Assembly (NCBI GenBank): GCA_964529445.1
Contig: CAZGWJ010000030.1
Span: forward strand, 1-28,807
From: CAZGWJ01 sp964529445
Lineage (GTDB): Bacteria > Oederibacteriota > Muellerivitia > Muellerivitales > Muellerivitaceae
DNA length: 28,807 bases
Direction: 5' to 3'
Shown: positions 14,544-22,387 of the stretch, in pieces
How positions within the stretch are numbered: the stretch's first letter is position 1
Layout: each line of letters starts with the position of its first letter
Position numbers and translations under genes: made by a program
Notes under the pieces: model-generated
Seen by the model: only the letters and a program-made list of their open reading frames with translations
What the model was told of the DNA's origin: nothing
Database searches by the model: none

Positions 14544-16519
14544 GTCCGATCCGATCGTTCCGATGGCTGCCGTTCTTATCCATTCTGCTGATCCTAGTTT
14601 CTTGCGGGAAGTCTCCGGTGAATCGCGGTTTCCTTTATCCATCCCATCCGGAACCTTTGATGCCCGGGGCGTTCATCCGCCTGCCCTTCGGGAGCATCCG
14701 GGCGGGGGGGTGGCTGGGCGAGCAGATGCAGTTGCAGACGAAGGGCCTTTCGGCCCATCTCGACGAGGTCTTTCCGGATGTGGGCCCGAAAAGCGCATGG
14801 CTGGGCGGGGACGGGGAGGCCTGGGAACGGGGGCCCTATTACTGGCGGGGGCTGGTGGCTTTGGCGGCCGCGACCGGCGATGGGGCCATGATGGACAAGG
14901 CGAAGCCATGGATCGAGTGGACCCTGAAGAGCCAGAAACCGGACGGCAACTTCGGGACTTGGCGGCAGGACTGGTGGCCCAAGATGATCGTGTGCCAGGC
15001 GCTCGCTTGGTATTACGAATCCACCCGCGACCCCCGCGTCATCCCCTTCATGGAACGCTACTTTCTGTTCCAGGCGGACCAAATCGAAAAGGACCCCCTG
15101 AAGGAGTGGGGTGTTTACCGGGGCGGCGACAACATCGAACCCCTCCTTTGGCTTTATGACCGTGACCCGGACCCGCGCTTCATCAAGCTGGCCAGGAAAC
15201 TGCAGGGCCAGACCTTCGATTGGGTGCGTCTCTTCGCCGCGGGCAATCCCGTCGAGGGTGGGTCCTTCATCGAGCATCGGCATGGTGTCAATGTGGCCCA
15301 CGGGGTCAAGTTTCCGGGTCTTCTTTACATCCTCGGTGGCCGGGAATCGCACCGGAAGGCCGCCTTCGCGGGGCTGGAACTGTTGGACCGCTTCTACGGG
15401 CAGGCGCACGGGGTCCATGCGGGCGACGAACCCCTGGCTCCCACCAGCGCGTTCCACGGGACGGAACTCTGCACGACGGTGGAATATCTACATTCGCTGG
15501 GCGTTCTTTTCGAGGCGCTGGGTGATCCGGCCCTGATCGATCGCATGGAGAGGGCCGCGTACAACGCCCTTCCGGCCGCCCTTCTGCCCGATGGAAGGGG
15601 ATATCAGTACTACATCCAACCCAACTGTGTGGATGCTCGAAGGGGTGCACGGGGTTTCCAAACCGACCATGGAAGCAATCTGTCGCCCGGCGGCATCTCG
15701 GGGTATCCCTGTTGCGCCGTGAACCTGCATTACGCCTGGCCCTGGGTGAGCCAGCACCTTTTCATGGCCGCTCCCAGGGGCGGCTTGGCCGCCCTGATGT
15801 ACGCACCCTGCACCTTGACCGCGAAGGTCGGGGAAGGAACTCCCGTGACCGTCGTGGAAAGGACCGATTATCCCTTCTCGGGAAGGGTGAGCATCGAAGT
15901 GGGATTGGGTGCGCCGGTCTCGTTCCCCCTGTCGCTGAGGATCCCCGTCTGGTGTTCGGCCGCGAGGGTGATCCTCAACGGGGCCGAGCCGGTTCCGGCC
16001 GAGGCCGGCCGGTTCCTGACCCTTGACCGCCTGTGGAGCCCGGGCGACCGGATCGACCTGGAGTTCCCCATGGAAGTGCGGCTCACGGAGTGGGAGAACC
16101 GATCCGTGGCTGTGGAACGCGGTCCCCTTGTCTTTTCCCTGGATGTGAAGGAGAGATGGCGCTCCATCGGTCCCCACGAGGAATTGAAGGGCGCGAAGGC
16201 GACGGAATTCACAAGTTGGGAGATCACGGCCGACTCGGACTGGGCCATGGCCTTGGTCCTGGACCGGGAGGCCCCATCGTCCTCGATGAAAGTCACGGAG
16301 GGGAAGGCCGTTTCACAGCCGTTCCGCCGGGAAGCGGCCCCGGTGCGGATCCAGGCGAGGGCGCGGCGGGTGAAGACCTGGGGGCTTGACGCCCTGGGGA
16401 ACGCCCAGCCGCCCCCGACGAGCCCCGTGGTGACGGAGGAAGAGGCCCGTCCGGTGACCTTGATCCCTTTCGCCTGCACGAAACTAAGGGTCACTTACCT
16501 GCCAGTCTCCTCGCGCTGA
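14540..16519 (+). CDS. GH127-like (DUF1680) glycoside hydrolase lipoprotein
   Basis: 659 residues. Lipobox ILVSC puts the lipidated Cys at 22, so the protein is likely membrane-anchored. An (alpha/alpha)6-type region (about 45-410) with repeated WxxGL, aromatic-rich helices (RGPYYWRGLVALA, DGNFGTWRQDWWPKM) is followed by a beta-rich C-terminus with LRIPVWCSAARVILNG and VAVERGPLVFSLD, both typical of DUF1680 proteins. The zinc/catalytic pattern of GH127 beta-L-arabinofuranosidases is kept: E309-x-C311 in HGTELCTTVEY and the vicinal C391-C392 in GYPCCAVNLHY, as in Glu338/Cys340/Cys417/Cys418 of HypBA1. Substrate within GH127/GH146-type families cannot be told from sequence. Translationally coupled to the preceding secreted protein. 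Confidence 0.85.
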   Translation: MSPIRSFRWLPFLSILLILVSCGKSPVNRGFLYPSHPEPLMPGAFIRLPFGSIRAGGWLGEQMQLQTKGLSAHLDEVFPDVGPKSAWLGGDGEAWERGPYYWRGLVALAAATGDGAMMDKAKPWIEWTLKSQKPDGNFGTWRQDWWPKMIVCQALAWYYESTRDPRVIPFMERYFLFQADQIEKDPLKEWGVYRGGDNIEPLLWLYDRDPDPRFIKLARKLQGQTFDWVRLFAAGNPVEGGSFIEHRHGVNVAHGVKFPGLLYILGGRESHRKAAFAGLELLDRFYGQAHGVHAGDEPLAPTSAFHGTELCTTVEYLHSLGVLFEALGDPALIDRMERAAYNALPAALLPDGRGYQYYIQPNCVDARRGARGFQTDHGSNLSPGGISGYPCCAVNLHYAWPWVSQHLFMAAPRGGLAALMYAPCTLTAKVGEGTPVTVVERTDYPFSGRVSIEVGLGAPVSFPLSLRIPVWCSAARVILNGAEPVPAEAGRFLTLDRLWSPGDRIDLEFPMEVRLTEWENRSVAVERGPLVFSLDVKERWRSIGPHEELKGAKATEFTSWEITADSDWAMALVLDREAPSSSMKVTEGKAVSQPFRREAAPVRIQARARRVKTWGLDALGNAQPPPTSPVVTEEEARPVTLIPFACTKLRVTYLPVSSR

Positions 16520-16591
16520 CAATTTCCGTAGGATCCCTTTATCACACCCCCTGTCTGGATTCCTCGGCGGCAGACCGGATATCCTCTCGGT

Positions 16592-17524
16592 ATGAAGAAT
16601 GGAACGATCCCCCTGCCAAAGACCTATTCGCTGGACCTGACCCTGAATTCGGGTCAGGTATTCCGGTGGATGGGTCCTGATCCCGCCGGGATATTCCAGG
16701 GCGTGGCGGGTGGGGCCTATTGGCGCTTGAAGCAGGACGGATGTCAGTTGGAGTGGTCTTGTTCGCTGGATCGGATCGAGGGTCAGGCGCATGAGGAATG
16801 GCTGTTCCGATACCTCCGGTTGGATGACGACCTGGGAAAGTGGGCGGGTGAATTCGGCTCCAACCCGCTGATGCACAAGTCCCTGAAGGCCTTGCGGGGC
16901 ATGGGTTTGATCCGCCAGGACCCCTTCGAGTGTGCCGTCTCCTATCTTTACGCTCAGGGTCTTTCCGTTTCGGTTATTCAGCGGGCCATCGGCGGGTTAT
17001 GCACCCGGTACGGGGAACCCATCTCCGGGGTTCCGGGCGATGCACCCGCATCCCTCCACCACGCCTTCCCGTCCGCCGAAACCCTGGCGGGACTTCGTCC
17101 TGCCGCGTTGAGACGCTTTGCCAACAACAACCTGGCCCGGGCGAAGCACATCGTCCGATTGGCAAGGGACGTGGAAGCGGGGAGGTTGGATTGGGAACGG
17201 CTGAAGGCGATGTCTTGTGATGAGGCCCGGGCGGACTTGATGCGGCGGGAGGGGATCGGCCCCAAGATCGCGGATTGCATCCTGCTCTTTTCCCTCGACC
17301 ATCTCTCGGCTTTCCCGCTGGATCGCTGGGTCTATCGGGCCATGAGGGACCATTTCGGGTTCAAGGGCAAGGGGGCGAAGCGGGACGCCCCCACGCGGGT
17401 GCAGTACCGCGAGATGACCGATTTCGCCCGAAGGGAGTTCGGCCCCCGTTGTGGGGTAGCTTCGGAGTATCTTTTTCTATATTTGCGGCGTGGAGGCGAT
17501 GACGGCCTCAAGGTGTCGGTGTAG
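16592..17524 (+). CDS. ogg: 8-oxoguanine DNA glycosylase, OGG1 type
   Basis: 310 residues. Base-excision repair glycosylase/AP lyase of the HhH-GPD superfamily. N-terminal SGQVFRW (20-26) and RQDPFECAVSYLYAQGLSVS (108-127) are OGG1/AlkA hallmarks. The helix-hairpin-helix REGIGPKIADCILLF carries the Schiff-base Lys (K225), and FPLDRWVYRAM carries the catalytic Asp (D244), aligning with Lys249 and Asp268 of human OGG1. OGG1-type rather than MutM or Nth: no iron-sulphur cysteines, and the N-terminal TBP-like domain is present. Starts 72 bases after the GH127-like gene. The 3' end overlaps the convergent lipoprotein gene by 17 bases. Confidence 0.88.
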   Translation: MKNGTIPLPKTYSLDLTLNSGQVFRWMGPDPAGIFQGVAGGAYWRLKQDGCQLEWSCSLDRIEGQAHEEWLFRYLRLDDDLGKWAGEFGSNPLMHKSLKALRGMGLIRQDPFECAVSYLYAQGLSVSVIQRAIGGLCTRYGEPISGVPGDAPASLHHAFPSAETLAGLRPAALRRFANNNLARAKHIVRLARDVEAGRLDWERLKAMSCDEARADLMRREGIGPKIADCILLFSLDHLSAFPLDRWVYRAMRDHFGFKGKGAKRDAPTRVQYREMTDFARREFGPRCGVASEYLFLYLRRGGDDGLKVSV

Positions 17525-19283
17525 GAGTGCCGTTGAGAAGAATGAATTGATCACGGTATTCGAATGCGATCATTTTTGAGAACAGTGAGAAATTGTTGTC
17601 CTGAATGGCGCCTGGAATGTCCGAGGAATTGTGAAGGGTGGTGTTGATGCCGGCCCCCTCGAGCGCCGAAAAGAAGCTGTAAGAGTCGATGTTGAAAGGT
17701 TGCGCGGGCGAGGAGATGGGCGGGGAGTAGCAGAAATCGCGTGCGGCTCCGCCGTAATCGGCTGTCAGGTTGCAGCACCCGAACTGGGCGGGATGGAGCC
17801 ACGAGGCCCAAAAACCGTCGTCGCTCGCGACGGCGCCTCCGGGTGCGGTCACGGAGGCGCTGAAATCGCCGAGAGGCGTCCGGATGTCCAGCGTATAAAC
17901 CGCACCGGGCTGGTAGGTGAAACCGCCCGGCAGGTTGCCGTTGTTGACCAGCCCGTGGTTGGCCATGAAGAGGGGGTTCTGGTATTGGTCGCTCAATCCC
18001 GGGCTCCATGCGAACAAGATGGCGGCGTCCTCGAACAGCCGGGGGAGACTATTCTCGTCCACGAGGGGAAGGGGATAGGTATTCGTTCCATCCGAGATGC
18101 TGATGACGGCATCCAGGTAGGCGTTCTGGTACCTCGCGACCTGGACCAACACGCACGAGTTGGTGGAAGGTTGGTTGGGATATTGCGGATAGATCAAGGC
18201 GTCCGTGCCGTCGAGTGCGGCCTGCCAGCGATCGACGCTTTCGCTCTGATATCCCCCAATCCAGACATTGATGAGCAGGTTGGCCGGGAAGACCCATTGC
18301 TCCCGGTGCTCCACGCTTTTGAAATAGGAGCCTGCCGCGAAGTCGTTGTGCCAGGCGTCCGACGAGACCTCAGCGGAGACCATGTTCGTGCAATCCGAGG
18401 TGTCCCACCAGGTGCTCTCGGGGATGGTCACGGGGGAGGTCAGGGGCCCGGTCCCGGTGTCGAAGGTGACGTCGCCGTTTTCCGCCAGACAGTGCCAACC
18501 CTGGACGGAAGCAGTTTCGTCGCCGTTGGTGATGAAGGAGACGGAGCAGCCGTTCGGGGCGATCTGGATGCCGCCGGCACCATTGACCTGTGCGAACAAC
18601 TCCTCGGTTCCCGTATGCACTCCGATACCGTAGGGAAAAGTAGGATCGTAGGTGAAGGGCGTCATGCTGCTGTCGAACCCATAGACCGCGTAGGTCACGC
18701 CGCCGTTGATGGTCGTCCCGCGGTAGGGAACGGGATACAGGGTGTACAAATCAGCTAGGGTGACGGAAGCCCCCGTCTCCGGCAAGCCGCCTCGGTCCAG
18801 GGTCAGCAGGACATAGGAGACTTCGGGCGGCTGTGCGGGATAGAGGGAGACTGCCGCGGAATCGACGACCTGATACAAGCCGACCGCGCCGATCAGGCGG
18901 AGGGCAGGCGTCCCGGAAAGCGTTTCGGTGGGCGTCGGAGTGGCGCTGGGAGTTACGGTAAAGGTCGGTGTGAGAGTGAAGGTTTGGAAAGGCGAGGGAG
19001 ACTGGGTGTTGGTGGAAATCCATGTTCCCGTGCAGGTTGATGTGACGGAGAAAGTGTTGGTTCGGGTGGGAGTTGCCGTACCGGTGTTCGTGCAGGTGGC
19101 GGAAACCCAGGGCGTCCAGGTGGCAGTCGGAAGAGGATCGTTCGTGACCCGCGGTGAAGTCAGCGTCTTGCTGCAACTGGACAGGTTGGTGACCGTCATC
19201 AGCACGAGAAGAGCAACGGCACAGGACAGGCCCGATCGAATGAAAAGCGTCGGGTCCGGCCTGGAAACCCTGCGATCCGCCAT
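17508..19283 (-). CDS. Large lipoprotein with a Thr/Pro-rich linker, unknown function
   Basis: 591 residues. ATG at 19283 behind GAGGTG. N-terminal hydrophobic segment and lipobox-like NLSSC put a lipidated Cys at 37. Residues about 44-127 are Thr/Pro/Ser-rich (ATPTRTN, LTPTFTVTPSATPTPTE), a flexible surface linker. The rest (about 128-583) is predicted beta-rich: AVYGFDSSMTPF, FTYQPGAVYTLDIRTPLGDFSASVTAPGG, with several Cys. No family is recognised. The protein ends abruptly in NGTPTPTP, which looks like the start of another linker, so a C-terminal domain may have been lost. Its last codons overlap the convergent glycosylase gene. Likely a surface-exposed or outer-membrane-anchored protein. 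Confidence 0.85.
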   Translation of the reverse strand: MADRRVSRPDPTLFIRSGLSCAVALLVLMTVTNLSSCSKTLTSPRVTNDPLPTATWTPWVSATCTNTGTATPTRTNTFSVTSTCTGTWISTNTQSPSPFQTFTLTPTFTVTPSATPTPTETLSGTPALRLIGAVGLYQVVDSAAVSLYPAQPPEVSYVLLTLDRGGLPETGASVTLADLYTLYPVPYRGTTINGGVTYAVYGFDSSMTPFTYDPTFPYGIGVHTGTEELFAQVNGAGGIQIAPNGCSVSFITNGDETASVQGWHCLAENGDVTFDTGTGPLTSPVTIPESTWWDTSDCTNMVSAEVSSDAWHNDFAAGSYFKSVEHREQWVFPANLLINVWIGGYQSESVDRWQAALDGTDALIYPQYPNQPSTNSCVLVQVARYQNAYLDAVISISDGTNTYPLPLVDENSLPRLFEDAAILFAWSPGLSDQYQNPLFMANHGLVNNGNLPGGFTYQPGAVYTLDIRTPLGDFSASVTAPGGAVASDDGFWASWLHPAQFGCCNLTADYGGAARDFCYSPPISSPAQPFNIDSYSFFSALEGAGINTTLHNSSDIPGAIQDNNFSLFSKMIAFEYRDQFILLNGTPTPTP

Positions 19284-19352
19284 GCTACACCTCAGTGGTT
19301 CAGTTCGGGGCAGGATCGGTTTTCGGCATGATCCGTGCCACTATTTAGAGGG

Positions 19353-19364
19353 CGTGATATCACG
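19353..19364. promoter_or_regulatory. 12-bp perfect palindrome CGTGATATCACG, operator-like
   Basis: It lies in the 172-base gap between the divergent lipoprotein (starts at 19283, minus) and the small basic protein (starts at 19456, plus). A short perfect palindrome in a divergent control region is a candidate binding site for a dimeric regulator. No regulator gene is nearby. Confidence 0.35.
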
Positions 19365-19421
19365 AATATTCCATGGATAGTCAGCGGGACAGGGCCGTGA
19401 AAACCGCTTGATCTGACGGGT

Positions 19422-19427
19422 TATAAT
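19422..19427 (+). promoter_or_regulatory. Consensus -10 element TATAAT
   Basis: A perfect TATAAT 28 bases before the preferred ATG at 19456. There is no clear -35 hexamer at 16-18 bases. An ATG at 19426 overlaps this box, which argues that translation starts at 19456 instead. Confidence 0.35.
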
Positions 19428-19455
19428 GGGTCATCTCGATTCACGGAGGCGGGCG

Positions 19456-19620
19456 ATGTGGAGTTGGCTCAAGAGGTTATGGGGCCCTGATGTCCCCAAG
19501 CGTGAGCGGCGCGACAACCCGGAACGCAGAAAAGTCGACCGGCGCTGGGCGGGTCAATACAAAGCGTTGAGGGATCCTCGCCGGAAAAAGGATCGTCGTA
19601 GGAAATTGCGACGAGTATAG
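19456..19620 (+). CDS. 54-residue very basic protein, unknown function
   Basis: ATG at 19456 behind GGAGG (19445-19449). The product begins MWSWLKRLWGPDVPKRERRD: a short Trp/Leu amphipathic start, then an almost continuous run of Arg/Lys/Asp with the repeated pattern RRDNPERRK and RRKKDRRRK. No family is recognised; similar RR-D-RR-rich segments occur next to PilZ domains and in short uncharacterised proteins, but no PilZ domain follows here. The amphipathic start could associate with membrane and the basic part with nucleic acid or lipid head groups; both are guesses. Confidence 0.6.
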   Translation: MWSWLKRLWGPDVPKRERRDNPERRKVDRRWAGQYKALRDPRRKKDRRRKLRRV

Positions 19621-19738
19621 TTTGAGGGTACACGATTAACACTTTCGGGTATGTTTTCGAGCGAATTACTGTTTTCATTATCCGACTCTTCTTGTCGCTG
19701 AGCACCATCGTGGTGATACTGCGATTGGTTTGACCCCT

Positions 19739-19754
19739 CGTCCGAAGTCGGACG
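19739..19754. promoter_or_regulatory. 16-bp inverted repeat upstream of the small lipoprotein gene
   Basis: CGTCCGA-AG-TCGGACG: perfect 7-base arms with a 2-base spacer, 26 bases before the ATG at 19780. The position suits an operator or a short hairpin in the leader. The surrounding 159-base gap (19621-19779) is lower in GC than neighbouring genes and holds nothing else that I can support. Confidence 0.4.
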
Positions 19755-19779
19755 AAATACTGTCATGAAAGGTGTCGGG

Positions 19780-20373
19780 ATGAAAAAACCAGGTTTGTTT
19801 CTATTGCTGTCTTCTTGCCTTGTGGTCTTGATGGCCAGTTGCTCCAAGGATGACGAGGCGCCCGTTGCGCCGGCGGCTCCGGTCGCGACGAGCTCGCCGA
19901 CCCCTTGTGGTACGGTGATGCCGAGTGGTATATCGATCGTGTTGACACCCGAAGGTGTCAAGGCAACGGATCGTATCCACGCTTTCCCGGTTTCGATCTC
20001 GGCCGAGTCGACGGTCAACGCACTGGGGTTTAACATGGTCGGTAGCACGGCGACGAACGTGCGCATGGCCTTGTATACCAATACGGCTTCCACGCTTCCG
20101 GGAATCCTATTAAGCCAGTCGACGGGTTTTCAGGTCGTGAATATCGGTGCGGTTACCAAAGTGGTTATTCCCGCCGTTCACGTGGCTCCCGATCTTTATT
20201 GGGTTGCTGTGATATTCACCGGGGAACAGCCGGTTTTAGGTGGATCGACCGCCGGGTCGCTCCGTTATTATTCCGGGACTTCTCCGACCTACGATACGTT
20301 TCCGCAGGTCATGCCGGCAGGTAACGGGACCTATTCTTCGAACATTCCCGCGTATGCTTACGTATGTGATTGA
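19780..20373 (+). CDS. Small lipoprotein with beta-sandwich-like domain, unknown function
   Basis: 197 residues from ATG 19780, which has AAAGGTG 5 bases upstream; an ATG at 19765 has no ribosome-binding site. Signal and lipobox: KKPGLFLLLSSCLVVLMASC, with the lipidated Cys just before SKDDE. An Ala/Pro spacer follows, then about 150 residues rich in Thr/Ser/Val with ALYTNTASTLPGILLSQST, a motif seen in extracellular beta-sandwich 'choice-of-anchor' type domains. Function is unknown. The DNA looks less GC-rich than the flanking operons, which might reflect transfer. A strong terminator follows 65 bases after the stop. Confidence 0.8.
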   Translation: MKKPGLFLLLSSCLVVLMASCSKDDEAPVAPAAPVATSSPTPCGTVMPSGISIVLTPEGVKATDRIHAFPVSISAESTVNALGFNMVGSTATNVRMALYTNTASTLPGILLSQSTGFQVVNIGAVTKVVIPAVHVAPDLYWVAVIFTGEQPVLGGSTAGSLRYYSGTSPTYDTFPQVMPAGNGTYSSNIPAYAYVCD

Positions 20374-20438
20374 CGGTTTGGTCAGGATCGCGGGATATCG
20401 GCGGGTTGATCCCGTCAATAGGTAAGAGCCGTTCGGAA

Positions 20439-20468
20439 GACCGGCCCCGAAAGGGGCCGGTCTTTTTT
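20439..20468 (+). terminator. Rho-independent terminator
   Basis: GACCGGCCCC-GAAA-GGGGCCGGTC, a perfect 10-bp stem with a GNRA-type tetraloop, followed by TTTTTT. It ends the plus-strand lipoprotein transcript. It also sits directly after the stop of the convergent pilin-like gene; on the minus strand no T run follows the stem, so it would be weaker in that direction. Confidence 0.95.
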
Positions 20469-20939
20469 CTACTCGAATCCGAAGAAGGAATAGGGGACCG
20501 ACTTGGAATCCCTGAGGGTGCTGTTCACGTAGATGTTGCCCGTCGAACTGTCATAGAGCCAGCCGACATTCTGCCCGCGGGGAACCTCGCGGAACCCCGC
20601 GGCTTTGACGATCCTGCCCCGAGGGCGCATATGCGTGTTGGGATCGAATCGGCCCGTCGCCTGGACGAGAGGTAGGTGGGTCACGTACCGGCTGAATTCG
20701 GCCGATGGGGTATCGTCCAGGGTCGTCGGCCAGTTGCCGTCGTGGTTCCCGTAATAAATGGAAGCCGCGGTGCGGAGCGTCCCCAGGCCTCCCTTCGTGG
20801 CCCCTTCCGCGGTTTTCTCGATCAGCCCCACATACTGGAGGATGGAGACGTAGGCCACGATCCCGATGATCGCGGTCACGATCAGCAGTTCCATGAGGGT
20901 GAAGCCCCTCTCGCCCAGGGGGCGCGAGGCGTTTTTCAC
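20469..20939 (-). CDS. Type IV pilin / type II pseudopilin-like protein
   Basis: 156 residues. A class III signal peptide is clear: basic leader MKNASRPLGERG, cleavage between G12 and F13, then FTLMELLIVTAIIGIVAYVS with Glu at mature position 5. This is the prepilin-peptidase substrate motif. A long hydrophobic helix leads into a globular domain (GGLGTLRTAASIYYGNHDGNWP) like those of major-pseudopilin proteins (GspG-like or type IV pilins). GTG start in a GTGA overlap with the ffh stop, so it is read from the ffh transcript. No other pilus or secretion genes are present in the window. Confidence 0.9.
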   Translation of the reverse strand: MKNASRPLGERGFTLMELLIVTAIIGIVAYVSILQYVGLIEKTAEGATKGGLGTLRTAASIYYGNHDGNWPTTLDDTPSAEFSRYVTHLPLVQATGRFDPNTHMRPRGRIVKAAGFREVPRGQNVGWLYDSSTGNIYVNSTLRDSKSVPYSFFGFE

Positions 20940-22315
20940 GAGCGCGGGAAGCCCGGCGGGAATCCTCCGGGAGGCATGCCCGGAAGTCCTCCCCCCATCA
21001 TCTTCTGCATCTTCGCCATCATTCCCTGGTTCCTCATCAGTTTCCTCATCATTTCGTACTGCTTCAGGAGGTTGTTGACCTCGTCGGCACGCGTTCCACT
21101 GCCTGCGGCGATCCGCTTCTTCCGGGAACCGTCGAGAAGCTGGGGGTGACGCCTCTCCTTCGGGGTCATCGAGAGAAGGATGGCCTCCATCCGCTTCATT
21201 TTGCGCTCGTCGGGGGTGGCTTGGGGAAGTTTTCCCTTCAACGCTTGCCCACCCGGGATCATTCCCAGCAGGTCCTCCATGGGACCCATCTTCCGGACCT
21301 GCCTCAGCTGGTCCAGCATCGTATCCAGATCGAAGGCACCGCCTTTGGACTCTTCGCGGCGTTGGGCGGTCTCTTTCGCCACCCGCTCGGCCTTTTCGAC
21401 GAGGGTCAGGATGTCGCCCATACCCAGGATGCGGGAGGCCATCCGGTCGGGGTGGAAGGGCTCCAATCCGTCCATCTTCTCGCTGACGCCCACGAATTGG
21501 ACGGGTATGCCGGTCACGGAGGACATCGAAAGGACCGCGCCGCCGCGGGCATCGCCGTCCGCCTTGGTCAGGACGATGCCGGTGAGGGGCAAACGGGCGT
21601 GGAAGACGGATGCCGAACGGACCGCGTCCTGGCCCGCCATGGCGTCACAGGTCAGCAGGACATTATGGGGCTTCACGAGACGCTGGATGGAGGCGATCTC
21701 CTCCATCAGAGCGTCGTCCACGTGCAGTCGCCCGGCCGTGTCGAGGATGAGGATGTCGCAATTGTTGGAAAGGGCGGTCTTCGCGGCCCGCAGGCAGACG
21801 TCCTGGGGCTTCTCGCCGGGATCGGGCCCGAAGAAGGGTACCCCGACCTGCTCGGCCAGGGTTGCCAGCTGCTCCACGGCGGCAGGACGCTGGAGGTCGG
21901 CGGCCACCAGCCCGGGGCGACGACCGTCCGCCTTCAGGAACCGGGCCAACTTGGCGGCCGTGGTCGTCTTGCCGGTGCCCTGGAGGCCCGCCATCAGGAC
22001 CAGGGTCGGCGGGGCGGGGGCGAAACGCAGGCGGACGGCTTTCCTGTCCCGGGGGGTCAGGAGCGCCACGAGCTCCTCGTGGACCACCTTGATGAGAGCC
22101 TGTCCGGGCGTGATCGAGAGGAGCACCTCGCGTCCGAGGGCGCTCGTGCGGATGGAATCCAGGAAACGGTCGACCGTCCCCAGATGCACGTCGGCTTCCA
22201 GGAGGGCCGTCCGGACCTGGGCCAGGGCCTCCTGGATGTTCTCTTCGGAGAGCTTGCCGTGTCCACGGAGGTCCTTGAAGACCTTCTGGATCCTCTCGGT
22301 CAAGGAATCGAACAT
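20936..22315 (-). CDS. ffh: Signal recognition particle protein Ffh (SRP54)
   Basis: 459 residues. GTPase that binds signal sequences and 4.5S RNA for co-translational membrane targeting. N domain 1-90 (MFDSLTERIQKVFKDLRG); G domain with GLQGTGKTTT (110-119), DLQRPAAVEQL, DTAGR (192-196) and TKADGDARGG (250-259); M domain from about 330 with KRIAAGSGTRADEVNNLL, the RNA-binding helix-turn-helix, and a Met/Gly/Pro-rich end. FtsY is excluded by the M domain. ATG at 22315; the ribosome-binding site is weak. Followed immediately by a pilin-like gene (GTGA overlap) rather than the more usual rpsP. Confidence 0.97.
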   Translation of the reverse strand: MFDSLTERIQKVFKDLRGHGKLSEENIQEALAQVRTALLEADVHLGTVDRFLDSIRTSALGREVLLSITPGQALIKVVHEELVALLTPRDRKAVRLRFAPAPPTLVLMAGLQGTGKTTTAAKLARFLKADGRRPGLVAADLQRPAAVEQLATLAEQVGVPFFGPDPGEKPQDVCLRAAKTALSNNCDILILDTAGRLHVDDALMEEIASIQRLVKPHNVLLTCDAMAGQDAVRSASVFHARLPLTGIVLTKADGDARGGAVLSMSSVTGIPVQFVGVSEKMDGLEPFHPDRMASRILGMGDILTLVEKAERVAKETAQRREESKGGAFDLDTMLDQLRQVRKMGPMEDLLGMIPGGQALKGKLPQATPDERKMKRMEAILLSMTPKERRHPQLLDGSRKKRIAAGSGTRADEVNNLLKQYEMMRKLMRNQGMMAKMQKMMGGGLPGMPPGGFPPGFPRS

Positions 22316-22352
22316 GGATACTCGCTTTCGTCCGGGGTCATGAACGGGGTTG

Positions 22353-22358
22353 ATTATA
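22353..22358 (-). promoter_or_regulatory. Consensus -10 element TATAAT upstream of ffh
   Basis: On the minus strand TATAAT lies 37 bases before the ffh ATG, within the 72-base gap after the acyltransferase gene. No good -35 hexamer is visible at 16-18 bases, so this is only a candidate promoter. Confidence 0.35.
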
Positions 22359-22387
22359 CATGGGCGGGGCGGGAGGAATCCCCCGGT

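Noticed and set aside
18920..19150. Repetitive Thr/Pro codons taken as a possible DNA repeat array
   Set aside because: The periodicity comes from the low-complexity linker of the lipoprotein; units are irregular and there are no spacers, so it is not a CRISPR or minisatellite array.
22353..22387. A full promoter for ffh
   Set aside because: Only the -10 box is good; TTGAAC farther upstream is 27 bases away, too far for a -35.
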